NCBI GenBank assembly: GCA_030601755.1
Contig: JAUWBF010000026.1
Span: 1 to 40,597, forward strand
Source: Verrucomicrobiota bacterium
Lineage (GTDB): Bacteria > Verrucomicrobiota > Verrucomicrobiia > Opitutales > Opitutaceae
Length of the DNA: 40,597 nt
Reading direction: 5' to 3'
The translations under genes and the position numbers were made by a program. This document shows positions 17,552-28,901 of the stretch, piece by piece. The notes beneath the pieces are model-generated. The model was given only the letters and a program-made list of their open reading frames with translations. It had not been told where the DNA came from and ran no database searches. Each line of letters opens with the position of its first letter. Position 1 is the first letter of the stretch.

Positions 17552-18550
17552 TTGAACCGCCATCCGCCCGTTCCGCTCTCCGTGCTCGACCTCTCGCCGA
17601 TTCTGCCGGCGGGCGGGGCGGCCGACGCGCTGCGTCGCAGCGTCGAGCTGGTCGGCCACGCGGAGCGGCTGGGCTTCCGGCGTTACTGGGTGGCCGAGCA
17701 CCACAACATCCCGGGCGTGGCCAGCGCGGCGACCGCGGTGTTGATCGGACGGCTGGCCGCGGCGACCTCGACGATCCGCGTGGGCGCGGGCGGCATCATG
17801 CTGCCCAACCACGCGCCGCTCGCGGTCGCCGAGCAGTTCGGCACGCTGGAGGCGCTGTTCCCCGGACGCATCGACCTCGGCCTCGGCCGCGCGCCCGGCG
17901 GGGATCCGGCCACGGCGCGGGCGCTGCGCCGCACGCTGGGCACGCGCGGGGAGGACTTCCCGGAGCTGCTCGACGAACTGCGCGGCTTTTTCTGCGAGGC
18001 GGTCCCGGGTCAACCGGTGCGTGCCATCCCGGGCGAGGGACTGCGCGTGCCGATCTGGTTGCTCAGCTCGAGCGGATTCAGCGCGCGGCTCGCGGCGAGG
18101 CTGGGCCTGCCGTTCGGCTTTGCCGGACAATTCGCCCCGCAGGCCATGGAGGCGTCGTTCGCCTTATATCGTCGCGAGTTTGTGCCCTCGGCCGACTTGG
18201 CGGAACCGTATGCGTTGGCGGGCATCAACGTCATCGTCGCGCCGACCGACGACGAGGCGCGTTTTCTGGCGACCTCGCACCAGCAGTCGTTTCTCAACCT
18301 GATCCGTGGCCGGCCCGGTCCGTTGCCGCCGCCGGTCGAGAGCATGGACGGACTCTGGTCGCTGGACGAGGAGCGCATGGTCGGCGACATGCTGGCGGCC
18401 ACGGTCGTCGGCGGTCCGGAGACGGTGCGGCGCGGCCTGGTGTCGCTGCTGGAGCGCACCGGCGCGAACGAGCTGATGGCCAACGCGGCGATCCACGACC
18501 ACGCCGCCCGCGTGCGTTCCTACGCGTTGCTCGCGGAACTGTGGTCCTGA
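17552..18550 (+). CDS. Luciferase-like (LLM) flavin-dependent oxidoreductase
   Basis: A 332-residue protein of the bacterial luciferase-like superfamily, YhbW/MsnO8-like group, which uses reduced FMN to oxygenate or otherwise transform a substrate. The family start L-S-V-L-D-L-S-P-I, the Y-W-V-A-E-H-H-N block near 45, [11 protein letters not shown] and the [11 protein letters not shown] block are all present. No ATG fits, so TTG 17552 is taken as the start. The gene follows the aldo/keto reductase by 46 bp. It converges on an NAD(P)H:FMN reductase with 8 bp between stops, a plausible supplier of FMNH2. Confidence 0.92.
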   Translation: MNRHPPVPLSVLDLSPILPAGGAADALRRSVELVGHAERLGFRRYWVAEHHNIPGVASAATAVLIGRLAAATSTIRVGAGGIMLPNHAPLAVAEQFGTLEALFPGRIDLGLGRAPGGDPATARALRRTLGTRGEDFPELLDELRGFFCEAVPGQPVRAIPGEGLRVPIWLLSSSGFSARLAARLGLPFGFAGQFAPQAMEASFALYRREFVPSADLAEPYALAGINVIVAPTDDEARFLATSHQQSFLNLIRGRPGPLPPPVESMDGLWSLDEERMVGDMLAATVVGGPETVRRGLVSLLERTGANELMANAAIHDHAARVRSYALLAELWS

Positions 18551-18558
18551 TGCCGCGT

Positions 18559-19122
18559 TCAGGCGAATCGTCGCGCGGTGTCGACCAGCGCGGCGGCGAG
18601 GGCGCGCACGGATTTTTTGGCGCGTTCATCGGTCAGCGCACCGCTCGCGTCGAAGGCTTTGTGGGCACCGGGCAGGGTGGTCGTGCCGGGAACGACATGG
18701 CAGCCCAGCTTGAGCAGGAGCTGCTGCGCCATCTGCTGCGAGCGCATGCCGCCAAAGGCGCCCGGCGAGGCGGACAGCACCGCTGCGACCTTGCCCTCGA
18801 ACGGGTCCTCTTCGCCGCGCGTGCACCAGTCGAGGGTGTTTTTGAGCAGCGGGGTGATCATGCCGTTGTATTCCGGCGAGGCCACGAGCAGGGCCTGATG
18901 TTGTTTGATCAGACCGATGAGCTTGGCGGCGTTCTCCGGCAGGCCGCGGGCTTCCTCAAGGTCGCCGTGGTAGAGCGGCAGCTCGTGTTCGCCGAGATCG
19001 AGCACGGTGACCTCGCCACCGGCCTCGCGCACGGCGGCCACCGCGGCGTCGAGGAGCTTTTTGTTCAGGGATTCGCGGCGGATGCTGCCGCAGAAGGCGA
19101 GGATGCGAGGTGCGTTGGACAT
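18559..19122 (-). CDS. NAD(P)H-dependent FMN reductase
   Basis: The 187-residue flavodoxin-like protein has the FMN-binding loop G-S-I-R-R-E-S-L-N near 12-20 and the signature S-P-E-Y-N-G at 82-87. It belongs to the NADPH-dependent FMN reductase/ChrR-like family, which reduces FMN, quinones or azo compounds in the cytoplasm. ATG 19122 is used. Convergent placement with a flavin-dependent monooxygenase suggests they work together, but they do not share a transcript. Confidence 0.93.
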   Translation of the reverse strand: MSNAPRILAFCGSIRRESLNKKLLDAAVAAVREAGGEVTVLDLGEHELPLYHGDLEEARGLPENAAKLIGLIKQHQALLVASPEYNGMITPLLKNTLDWCTRGEEDPFEGKVAAVLSASPGAFGGMRSQQMAQQLLLKLGCHVVPGTTTLPGAHKAFDASGALTDERAKKSVRALAAALVDTARRFA

Positions 19123-19214
19123 GGCGTGAGTCAACGTGATCAGCGTTCCGCCGCAAGCGGACGTGAGTATCGTTTGAAACGTATCATGGCCCCACGCTAC
19201 GGGCCAGGGGGAGG

Positions 19215-19958
19215 TCAGCCGCGGCGGCGAACCTGCACAAAGGCGCCGCCGTTGGGCGTGCGGTTCTTGCGGACCTCGAACAGGTCGATGGCGGCGAAGA
19301 GGTCGGCCAGTTTGGTGTAGCCGTGGTTGCGCGGGTCGAACGACCCCTGATTGTTGATGTGCGAACCGACCGGACCGAGCGCGGCCCAGCCGTCGTCGTC
19401 GCTGTCGGCGTGGGCGTCGATGGCGCGGCGCAGCATGTTGATGAGCGCGGTGTCCTGCTTGAGTTGGTTGGCCGGCCGCTTGGTGCGCACGGTGGTGGAG
19501 GAGGCGCTGGGCTTGGATTCCTCGTCGAGGTAGAGGAAGCGCGTGCAGCTGGCGACGAAGGGCTTGGCGGCGTTCTTGCCGCCGAAGCCGATCACCTGCT
19601 TGCCGTCGGCGCGCAGGCGATTCACCAGCGGCGTGAAGTCGCAGTCGGACGACACGAGGCAAAAGGTGCCGACGGCCTTGGTGTTGAGGATGTCCATCGC
19701 GTCGATGAGCAACGCCATGTCGGAGGCGTTCTTGCCCTTCACGAGGTCGAAGTGCTGCATCGGCTGTATGGCGTAGTCGTTGAGCACCTTTTGCCAGCCG
19801 GCCAGCTCGGGCTTCTGCCAGTTGCCGTAGGCGCGCCGGATGTTGACGGTGCCGTAGCTGGCGAGCTCCGCGATGATAAAGTCGATGCGCGCCGCGGGTG
19901 CGTTGTCGGCGTCGATCAGGAGGGCGATGCTGTCCGTCGCGGGGGCCGGGTTGGTCAT
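19215..19958 (-). CDS. NYN-domain (PIN-like) protein with C-terminal LOTUS/OST-HTH domain
   Basis: The 247-residue protein starts with a NYN ribonuclease-like domain (about 10-150). Its acidic residues D16 and D18 lie in L-L-I-D-A-D-N, with a further Asp in K-N-A-S-D-M-A and two more in S-S-D-C-D-F. These match the active site of NYN/PIN-like nucleases (MARF1, YacP relatives). Residues about 170-247 fit an OST-HTH/LOTUS winged helix, which binds RNA, including G-quadruplex RNA in some relatives. A nuclease or RNA-tethering role is inferred. ATG 19958 is preferred to a TTG 12 bases upstream. The gene diverges from the acidic protein at 20066. Confidence 0.9.
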   Translation of the reverse strand: MTNPAPATDSIALLIDADNAPAARIDFIIAELASYGTVNIRRAYGNWQKPELAGWQKVLNDYAIQPMQHFDLVKGKNASDMALLIDAMDILNTKAVGTFCLVSSDCDFTPLVNRLRADGKQVIGFGGKNAAKPFVASCTRFLYLDEESKPSASSTTVRTKRPANQLKQDTALINMLRRAIDAHADSDDDGWAALGPVGSHINNQGSFDPRNHGYTKLADLFAAIDLFEVRKNRTPNGGAFVQVRRRG

Positions 19959-20065
19959 GGCGACAGCCAACCGCCGACACGGCGTCGTGGCAAGCCGCCC
20001 GGCGAGATGTTGTCGACGAGAATGTTGGCTGGCGAAACGACGCCGGATGTCCTCAGCCTTGCGCC

Positions 20066-21319
20066 ATGACTCGTTACGAAGCCTTCATCCGCAAAGACTG
20101 GCAGGAACGCGGTAACGCCGACATCTGGTTCGTCCGCATGACCGACGACTTTCATGCCGAGGTCGGCTGCTTCATGGTCGACCTGTGGTGCCTGGGCGTG
20201 AAGGACGCGATCTGGAGCGAGGCGGCGGCGGATGAGTTTCGCCGTGAACTCGACCAGTATCTGCCGGTCGAGGAGCGCGAGGCGATCAATCCGGCCTGCG
20301 CCCGCAAGCTCATCGAGGGCGCGGTGGAATACGCCCAGTCGCTCGGCATCAAGCCGCATCGCGACTACCGCAAGGCCCGCAAGGTCCTTGGTTCGGTCAA
20401 GGCCGCGGATTGCCCTGAGACGTTCGCCTACGGACGCGACGGCAAACCGTTCTACCTCGTGGGCGAAGCAGATTCCCCGGCACGCGTCGACCTCGTGCTC
20501 AACTTGCTGACCACCCGGCTGGGGCCGGACGGCTTCGGTTTCTACGATCCCGCCGAGGACGACGGCTACGACGATGAGGACAACGACGGCGACAGCGACG
20601 ATGAACTCTCCGACGCCGAGACCGCGTATTCACCAGATGATGACGTCGACACCGATGCTGTTCCCGATCTGGACGAACTCGAGGGACTCACCGATGAGGA
20701 ACTCGACGAGATGTTCGTGCTGGATCGCGATTACGATCCGGCGGTCACCGACCGCATCATCGACCGTTGGCTGGTGCATCCGTCCGCCGCGGTGACGTTC
20801 CCGGAGTTTTGCGGACTGGTGACCGCCGGCCACCTCAGCGACCTGCCGATCTCGCCCGCGCGCCTGCAGGAAGCCTTCTGGAAGGAGGGTGGGCGTGTCT
20901 GGGAAAACCAAGCCGAGGTGCAGGCGTTTCTTGACGATCTCCGGGCCTATTGGAACCACGTCGGCGTGGTGCTCCAGGAGCTGCACGATTTGGAGGAGGC
21001 TTATTATGTCGTGCAACTGCCGACCGCGCGGGTCGACATGCCCGACGATCCCCTTGCCGCACCGCCCGCGGCCTACTTCGAGGCCATCGTCAAGTGGTGC
21101 GCAGGCTTGTCGCTCGCCCGTCGGCGCTGGCCGGATGTGTGGAGCGATGGCCCGAAGACCCGTTCGGCTTGGGCCGCCATCGAGGCCTTGGCCGACCCGA
21201 CGCATCCGCGCCACCTCGACGAAGTCATGGCGTTCGATGCTTCGGACGAAGACGAGCAAACCGTCGCCGACCGCGTGCTGTGGCTCTACGGCCTGCGCCG
21301 ACGTCCCGGGAACAATTGA
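20066..21319 (+). CDS. Large acidic protein with UPF0149/YecA-like C-terminal region
   Basis: The 417-residue protein has three parts. The N-terminal domain (about 1-155) has conserved-looking blocks V-D-L-W-C-L-G-V-K-D and K-P-H-R-D-Y-R-K-A-R. A strongly acidic linker (about 161-218) is mostly Asp/Glu. The C-terminal helical region (about 225-415) includes E-A-F-W-K-E-G-G and F-L-D-D-L-R-A-Y-W-N-H-V and resembles UPF0149 proteins. I recognise the domains only loosely and give no function. It is divergent from the NYN-LOTUS gene, with 107 bp between the starts. ATG 20066 is the first Met in the block of conserved sequence. Confidence 0.75.
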   Translation: MTRYEAFIRKDWQERGNADIWFVRMTDDFHAEVGCFMVDLWCLGVKDAIWSEAAADEFRRELDQYLPVEEREAINPACARKLIEGAVEYAQSLGIKPHRDYRKARKVLGSVKAADCPETFAYGRDGKPFYLVGEADSPARVDLVLNLLTTRLGPDGFGFYDPAEDDGYDDEDNDGDSDDELSDAETAYSPDDDVDTDAVPDLDELEGLTDEELDEMFVLDRDYDPAVTDRIIDRWLVHPSAAVTFPEFCGLVTAGHLSDLPISPARLQEAFWKEGGRVWENQAEVQAFLDDLRAYWNHVGVVLQELHDLEEAYYVVQLPTARVDMPDDPLAAPPAAYFEAIVKWCAGLSLARRRWPDVWSDGPKTRSAWAAIEALADPTHPRHLDEVMAFDASDEDEQTVADRVLWLYGLRRRPGNN

Positions 21320-21340
21320 TCCGCAAACGCCCCGTCAGCA

Positions 21341-22186
21341 TCAACCGAGCTCGAAACTGGTGATGCCGAAGATGCGGTCGAGCGGCAGCTTTGGCGCCGG
21401 ACCGCGATACATGCGGGCGGTCTCGAAGACGGGTTCGAGACCGTGACGGCGCGCGAGGGCGACCGCCGCGGCGTTGGGCTCGGGCGGATCGAGGAACAGC
21501 GGCTCACCTGGCGCGTAGCCGGCCAAGGCGGTGAAGAGCATGTCGGCGTCGGATTCGGTTTGCGCGAAGAGCGGCCCGATTTTGCAACCGGAACGACAGC
21601 GGCGAATTTGTCCGAAACCCTCGATCACGCCGTTGCGCACAATGGTCAGTGTGCGGCTGTCGGGCAGATCGATCCAGGCGCGTAGGAAGGCGGCGCGGGG
21701 TTGGCCAAAGTGAACTGCGTCGAAGGCGACGAGTTGCCCGAAGGGAATGGGGTGCGCGTCGACCACTTCGGGTGGCAATCGTGTGGGTGCGGCCGGCGCG
21801 GTGCCGCCGTAGCGGAGGTTGCGGTGGGCGAGGGTGAAGCCGTTCTTGGCGTAGTTGGCCTGCTGCGCGACCACGCCGTCGAGTCCGATAGTGCGGCCGG
21901 CGAGTCGATCCATCGCGGCGTTCCAGATGCGCAGGCCGTGGCCTTGGCCGCGGTGGGCGGGCGCGACGATGTAGAAGCCGAGGAACCCGAAATCATCGCC
22001 GGTGCGCACCGCGGAGATGACCGCGACGGGTTCGCCGGAAGGGAGTTCGCCGACGAGGAAGCCGTCCGGGTCGGCTGCGTGAAAGGCGAGGGCGTCGTGT
22101 CGGCCGGGGTTCCAGCCTTCGGCCGCGGCCCAGTCGAGGGGCAGGGTGAGCTCGCGTGCGGAGAGCGGGCGGATGCTCAGGCTCAT
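21341..22186 (-). CDS. GNAT acetyltransferase with C-terminal YitH-like domain
   Basis: The 281-residue protein has an N-terminal GNAT fold (about 3-130) with the acetyl-CoA pyrophosphate loop R-G-Q-G-H-G at 79-84. A second GNAT-like domain follows (about 145-281, DUF1248/YitH/HdeA-like), with the F-F/L-R-A-W-I strand and G-L-E-P-V-F-E-T-A-R-M-Y-R-G near the end. Two-domain GNATs like this act on diverse amines; the substrate is unknown. ATG 22186 is a clean start. It converges on the acidic protein with a 21-bp gap. Confidence 0.9.
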   Translation of the reverse strand: MSLSIRPLSARELTLPLDWAAAEGWNPGRHDALAFHAADPDGFLVGELPSGEPVAVISAVRTGDDFGFLGFYIVAPAHRGQGHGLRIWNAAMDRLAGRTIGLDGVVAQQANYAKNGFTLAHRNLRYGGTAPAAPTRLPPEVVDAHPIPFGQLVAFDAVHFGQPRAAFLRAWIDLPDSRTLTIVRNGVIEGFGQIRRCRSGCKIGPLFAQTESDADMLFTALAGYAPGEPLFLDPPEPNAAAVALARRHGLEPVFETARMYRGPAPKLPLDRIFGITSFELG

Positions 22187-22255
22187 GGGCTTCTCACTAG
22201 ACCGGCCGCCGGTCGTGTCAAAGCCGCGATTCTGTATTCAAAATGTCAGGACGAC

Positions 22256-22918
22256 TCAGGCCGCCTCGATGGGTTCGGCGCGCAGTTGGCGCTCGACCTC
22301 GTTGAGCCGGGCGCGGACCTGCGCCGCGACGATCTCCAGATGCGAGGGGCGCAGGCCGAGCGCGGCGATCACGCGATCCTCGGGGAGCGCGGAGCGGGCG
22401 CCGCTCTCCGCGCACACCCGGGCCGATATCGACTTGGCGCAGTGCAGCATGAGCGAGAGGCGGCGGTGGCCGACGGTAAACGCGGACACGATGTCGTCGG
22501 TGCCGGTGGCGTTGGCCGCGACGCCGTCGTCGTAGAGGTGCAGGTGCCAGGTGTAGAACTTGGTGAGCGTCTTGCCACCGTAGTTGACCGAGGTGACGGA
22601 GCCGTTGTTGAAGTCGGCGAAGTGGTGCTCGAGGATGACGATGTTTCCGCCCGAGGCGGTGTAACGGTAATCGTAGAAATAGCCCTTGAGCGGGGCGACG
22701 ACGGTGTCGCTGTTAAGCGTGCCGTCGACGTCGATGCCGCGGTGCCAGTCATAGTTGTCCGTGCTGGATTGGATGCGCGGGCCGAAGGCCGACTCGATGT
22801 CGTCGGTGGTGCGTTCGAGCACAGGGAAAATCGCCGCGTCGACGGTATCCTGCAGGCTGGAAAAGAATGTGACCAGATCGGCGTAGTCCGCGCGGACGGG
22901 GACGACGGTGAGTGCCAA
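22256..22918 (-). pseudogene. M23 peptidase-like gene with missing catalytic half
   Basis: The frame from TTG 22918 gives 220 residues. Residues 55-130 look like the first half of a LytM/M23 metallopeptidase: H59 and D63 in the H-x-x-x-D zinc motif, then Gly-rich strands and Y-T-W-H-L-H-L. The closing part of the domain (G-x-x-I-G-x-x-G ... H-L-H-F-E) never appears. Residues 142-220 are Arg/Leu-rich and unrelated, and neither other frame supplies the missing piece. The start is also poor: only a fragment of a signal peptide (ending V-R-A) with no basic region, and a TAA 30 bases upstream. I read it as a degraded or chimeric gene. Confidence 0.6.
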
Positions 22919-23034
22919 AAGCGTGGCGGTGATAATGTCGCCGGCTTATGTCGCTCGGCGTGTTTTTTGATTCTCCGGCTGCTTGGACTGTTCGTGCTGG
23001 TTGCCGCAGAAGGGCGGCCTAGTCTGGCAGCCTT

Positions 23035-23460
23035 ATGCCCCAAATCCCCGACTGCTTTTACTGCCGCAAGGACCAGCGCCTCGACGACCTGATGATCGAG
23101 ATTATTCCGCTATCGGTCTCGACGCTCTATCTGTTCAAAGAGCAGACCTACCGCGGTCGCTGTCTCGTCGCCTACCGCGATCACGTTAATGAGCTCTACG
23201 AGCTGCCCGCCGACGAGCTGGCGAAGTTCACCCAAGACGTCGCCCGCGCGGCCAAGGCGGTGCGCACGGCGATGGGCGCGGCCAAGATCAACTACGGCGC
23301 CTACTCCGACAAGCTGCCGCATCTGCACATGCATCTCGTGCCCAAATACGTCGACGGCCCGTCCTGGGGCACGACCTTCACCATGATGCCCGACCCGAAG
23401 GTGCTGCTCCCGGCGGAGGAATACGCGGCGCTGGCCGACAAGATCCGCGCGGCGCTCTGA
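23035..23460 (+). CDS. HIT-family (histidine triad) nucleotide hydrolase
   Basis: The 141-residue protein carries the histidine triad H96-x-H98-x-H100 in P-H-L-H-M-H-L-V-P-K. This is the catalytic loop for hydrolysis of nucleotide phosphoramidates or adenylylated substrates (HinT/Fhit superfamily). The N-terminal C7-x-x-C10 may bind zinc with other residues, as in some HIT proteins. Length is typical. A strong bidirectional terminator hairpin follows at 23490. Confidence 0.94.
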   Translation: MPQIPDCFYCRKDQRLDDLMIEIIPLSVSTLYLFKEQTYRGRCLVAYRDHVNELYELPADELAKFTQDVARAAKAVRTAMGAAKINYGAYSDKLPHLHMHLVPKYVDGPSWGTTFTMMPDPKVLLPAEEYAALADKIRAAL

Positions 23461-23489
23461 GGCGTCGCGTCGCTGTCGTTAACCGCAAA

Positions 23490-23516
23490 AAAGCCCGGTC
23501 GTGATGACCGGGCTTT
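23490..23516. terminator. Bidirectional Rho-independent terminator
   Basis: AAAGCCCGGTC (23490-23500), loop GTGAT, and GACCGGGCTTT (23506-23516) form a perfect 11-bp stem. A-rich sequence (AAAAAA) on the left gives a T-run for the minus strand, and TTT is on the right. It serves the HIT gene (ends 23460) and the small gene ending at 23549. Confidence 0.88.
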
Positions 23517-23548
23517 GGGTTGGAGAGAAAGGGGCTTGGATCGTCGGT

Positions 23549-23797
23549 TCAGGCGAGGCCCTTGGCCTTGAGCATGGCGTCGAGCTCGGCGGCGTCGGCG
23601 GTGCCCTGCACGGTGTTGAGCAGGCCGAGGACCTTGAGGCGTTCGTCGGCGCCGCAGCTGGAGATCTCGACCATCCAGTCCTCGGTCTTGTCGGCGGCGA
23701 CGATGACCTCGTCGGACCACGCGATGACCTCCGCGGCGTCGATGGCGCCGGCGGTGATGCCCTTGATGTAGTATTCGGCCTTGGTGCGGTAGTTCAT
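23549..23797 (-). CDS. Small 82-residue protein, unknown
   Basis: A short, mostly helical, acidic protein without signal peptide or membrane segment; I do not recognise it. Coding is supported by good codon character, a clean ATG at 23797, the amphipathic pattern through the protein (A-E-Y-Y-I-K-G-I-T-A-G-A-I-D at the start), and a terminator directly after the stop. It stands alone between the HIT gene and the M48 peptidase gene. Confidence 0.7.
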   Translation of the reverse strand: MNYRTKAEYYIKGITAGAIDAAEVIAWSDEVIVAADKTEDWMVEISSCGADERLKVLGLLNTVQGTADAAELDAMLKAKGLA

Positions 23798-23873
23798 GGA
23801 AAGGCGGACTGTGGCGCGGCGGGGTGGAGTGCCAAGGCGGAAAATGGCGGGGCTGTGGCCTCTTGCTAGCGGC

Positions 23874-25031
23874 TCAGCTCATGAAGGACATCCAGTAGAG
23901 CGCTGTGCCGACGTTGAGCGTTTGTGCGGCAAACTCCAACCAGTGTCCCTTTGGAGGGGCGGGACGCTGATAATCGGGTTGGACGCCGGAGGCGGTCATG
24001 CGGTCGTAAAGGTCTGGGTGTGTGCGGGAGGCTTTTTTTGCCAATACCGCCGGTATGAGGTTATGGCGATGCAGTCGCTCCAAGGCTCGTGCGTATACTG
24101 GTGACTCCGATGCATCTCCTCTGGCTGCATCGTCGGCTCGTTTTTCCAAATGCAGCGAAAGTCGGGCAAACAACCTGCTTAAAAGAATCAAGATCAGCAG
24201 CGGCGGCAGGATTCCAAGCGGCCCCATGGAGCCGATTAACGTCGGCACAAAAATGAACGGCAGCAAAATTAGCGGTGCTTGGGCGACACGCAGCGCGATC
24301 TGCCCGGTGCTTTCGTTCAAGTGGGCGAGCTCGTGGCGGCAGATGGAGATCAGTTCGTCCTTGTCGTGATTCTGGGCCATTGAGCTGCTGAAGATCAGTG
24401 CGCGTTGCACGATGAGTGCCGCCGCATAGCCGGCTGGTGTCGGCAGTTCCCATACGGCCTTTACCTTCGTATTGTTTTCCTTGGCGCACTCGTGCACCAG
24501 TTCGGTTATCGCCGCCGCGGCAGGCCGCAGTGCGCCTAGCCACAGAAGCAGGCGGTAGGTGAGCCCGGTTGAGAGGACGGTGGACGCGATCAGAAATCCA
24601 ATGGCCCATGCCACTTGGGACCATGTCCATTGGTCGGGCATGAGCAGGGCGAACGCGAGCACCAGAAATATCCAGCAAAGTCGCAGCAACGATAGAATAA
24701 AGCTCGAGCGAAGCCAGTCACAGAACTTGATAGACGGGAAAAGTGCATTGTCCAGTGGCCAGCCGGAAAGGGCGCCTCCGATGACCACGCCGCACAGCAG
24801 CGGCACCAGCGGTATGTCCGGCCACAGGTGCAGGCGAAACACGATGGCGGTGAATGGCATTACCAGGGGGAAGATGTCGTATCCTTTGCGGATGGCGAAA
24901 AAGCGGCGGGCTTGCTCCGTCCAATGTTCATCGCGGTGTCGCTTCCAGTCACGCAGGGCAATGCCGGTCAGCAGCGCCGGCAGAAGGGCTGATACGAACA
25001 AGGCCAGCGTGAAGGATATGATGTAAGACAT
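23874..25031 (-). CDS. Membrane-embedded M48/M56-type zinc metallopeptidase
   Basis: The 385-residue protein has N-terminal membrane segments (about 2-24, 55-90, 110-165). The zinc motif H-E-L-A-H follows at 233-237, then two further membrane segments (about 250-290). A third-ligand Glu lies at 296 in L-E-K-R-A-D-D-A-A. This is the HtpX/BlaR1-type layout of integral membrane proteases that act in membrane protein quality control or signalling. The C-terminal part (about 310-385) has H-P-x-x-x-x-R-M, seen in M48 proteins. Composition is clearly lower in GC than neighbours. The gene diverges tightly from the hydrolase at 25046. Confidence 0.87.
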   Translation of the reverse strand: MSYIISFTLALFVSALLPALLTGIALRDWKRHRDEHWTEQARRFFAIRKGYDIFPLVMPFTAIVFRLHLWPDIPLVPLLCGVVIGGALSGWPLDNALFPSIKFCDWLRSSFILSLLRLCWIFLVLAFALLMPDQWTWSQVAWAIGFLIASTVLSTGLTYRLLLWLGALRPAAAAITELVHECAKENNTKVKAVWELPTPAGYAAALIVQRALIFSSSMAQNHDKDELISICRHELAHLNESTGQIALRVAQAPLILLPFIFVPTLIGSMGPLGILPPLLILILLSRLFARLSLHLEKRADDAARGDASESPVYARALERLHRHNLIPAVLAKKASRTHPDLYDRMTASGVQPDYQRPAPPKGHWLEFAAQTLNVGTALYWMSFMS

Positions 25032-25045
25032 CGTGCGCGAAGGGA

Positions 25046-26293
25046 ATGCTGGTTGTGGACATGGCCGAAAACAAGCCTCACCACGAGAGCATGTCGCCGA
25101 GTTGGGGTCTTGCCGGTGAGCCATCAATACGCGAACGATTCGACGCACGTATGATACGACGCGCTTTAAGGTGGTTGATACGCCGGCCGTTGGGAGCAGT
25201 GATCCTGCTGGCCCATGGCGCGTTGTTGGTGACCGCGCATACGGGAAGGGGGCGTTTGTTCGCGCTCGCTGGATGCGCGTTGGGGCTTGCCTTGCTCATC
25301 GCCGGCATGCGGCGGGTCGTGATGCGACGGCTCACGCTCGCGGTGTTGGTGTTGGGCGTGGTCGGTTATGGCGTGGTATTTGTTTGGGCTCCCGATGGCC
25401 GTGCGGCACCGACGGCCCGCGTTCAAAATCGTTACGTCGGGGATGTGTGGGGCTATCGGCAGTTCGCTCTTGGTAACCTCGTGCCGGAGCTCGACCAGTT
25501 TCGTTTGGGATTCCGTGTAATCAGCAGGCTGGACCCGCTCTTTGACGGGGAGCAGGCGGAACGCTTGGCCACGTGGACGAGCACGATCTATGACAGGCTT
25601 GAGGCTGATCCAGAATTCTTGGCATTGGGCTCGGCGATGCCGCATGTTTATGAAGATCTACGCGGCGGAAACACACGTTCGGGGCATTATTTTCTCTACG
25701 TCCCAAAACGACTGAAACGGGATGAACCGCAGGCGGTGCTGGTGTTCCTGCATGGCAGCGGGGGAAATTTCAAAGCCTACACATGGTTGCTCGCGCAGGT
25801 GGCAGATCGCGTGGGCTGTGTCGTGGTGGCCCCGAGCTTTGGCATGGGGGATTGGCGCGCTCCGGAGAGCGCGCAGGTGGTAAACCGTGTTTTGGATGAT
25901 GCGCAGAGCGTGGTGGCGTTGGACGCGACCCGGATGCACCTCATGGGGTTGTCAAACGGTGGGCTGGGCGTCTCCCAAGTCGCGGCTGCGATGGGCGAAC
26001 GCTTCTCAAGCCTTGTGTTTCTGTCCCCGGTCTTTGACGAAAGCGCGCTGAGCTCCTTGTCGTTTGCCTCGACGTGGCGCGGGCGCGACGTGTTGGTCAT
26101 GAGCGGCTCCGACGACAAGCGGACTCCGATCAGGTATGTTTTGCGCGAGGTGGCCGCCATGCGGGCGGATGGTCTGGTCGTCGACTTGGAGTCCTATGAT
26201 GGCGCGGATCACTTTCTCTTTTTCAGCCATGCTGATGAGGTGTTGGCCCGTTTGGAAACATGGCTGTTCGTGCGCATAAACGTGGCTCGCTGA
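25046..26293 (+). CDS. Membrane-anchored alpha/beta hydrolase (esterase-like)
   Basis: The 415-residue frame has two or three N-terminal membrane segments (about 48-65, 70-88, 96-114) and a C-terminal alpha/beta hydrolase domain (about 205-410). The oxyanion block H-G-S-G-G is at 236-240, the nucleophile S303 in G-L-S-N-G-G, an acid in G-S-D-D (354-357), and the base H389 in G-A-D-H-F. This is a serine hydrolase; the substrate is unknown. Other starts are ATG 25061, 25091 and 25151. The last begins M-I-R-R-A-L-R-W and would leave room for promoters, since ATG 25046 lies only 14 bp from the divergent peptidase start. Low GC like that gene. Confidence 0.82.
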   Translation: MLVVDMAENKPHHESMSPSWGLAGEPSIRERFDARMIRRALRWLIRRPLGAVILLAHGALLVTAHTGRGRLFALAGCALGLALLIAGMRRVVMRRLTLAVLVLGVVGYGVVFVWAPDGRAAPTARVQNRYVGDVWGYRQFALGNLVPELDQFRLGFRVISRLDPLFDGEQAERLATWTSTIYDRLEADPEFLALGSAMPHVYEDLRGGNTRSGHYFLYVPKRLKRDEPQAVLVFLHGSGGNFKAYTWLLAQVADRVGCVVVAPSFGMGDWRAPESAQVVNRVLDDAQSVVALDATRMHLMGLSNGGLGVSQVAAAMGERFSSLVFLSPVFDESALSSLSFASTWRGRDVLVMSGSDDKRTPIRYVLREVAAMRADGLVVDLESYDGADHFLFFSHADEVLARLETWLFVRINVAR

Positions 26294-26310
26294 AGCTGCG
26301 GTCACATAAA

Positions 26311-26341
26311 AATCCCGCCGGCTCCCAGGCGCGGCGGGATT
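26311..26341 (-). terminator. Rho-independent terminator of icd
   Basis: AATCCCGCCG (26311-26320) and CGGCGGGATT (26332-26341) form a perfect 10-bp stem. On the minus strand the stem is followed by a T-run (AAAAA upstream on the plus strand at 26308-26312), fitting the end of icd, whose stop is at 26387. It may also stop the convergent hydrolase transcript, though the T-run is weaker that way. Confidence 0.8.
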
Positions 26342-26350
26342 GAAGACAGA

Positions 26351-26371
26351 CGGAAGCGCTCGGCGCTTCCG
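26351..26371. repeat. REP-like palindrome, GCGGAAGCGC family
   Basis: CGGAAGCGC (26351-26359), loop TCG, and GCGCTTCCG (26363-26371) form a perfect 9-bp stem. The same sequence recurs at 32266-32290 after the GH4 gene. Both copies lie between convergent genes, the usual location of REP elements. Confidence 0.65.
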
Positions 26372-26386
26372 CTTGGAAGAGGTGAC

Positions 26387-28901
<2,515 letters not shown>

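Noticed and set aside
19964-20031. CAGCCAAC...GTTGGCTG inverted repeat between the NYN and acidic genes
   Set aside because: Arms are only 8 bp with a 52-bp spacer; this can arise by chance and has no second copy.
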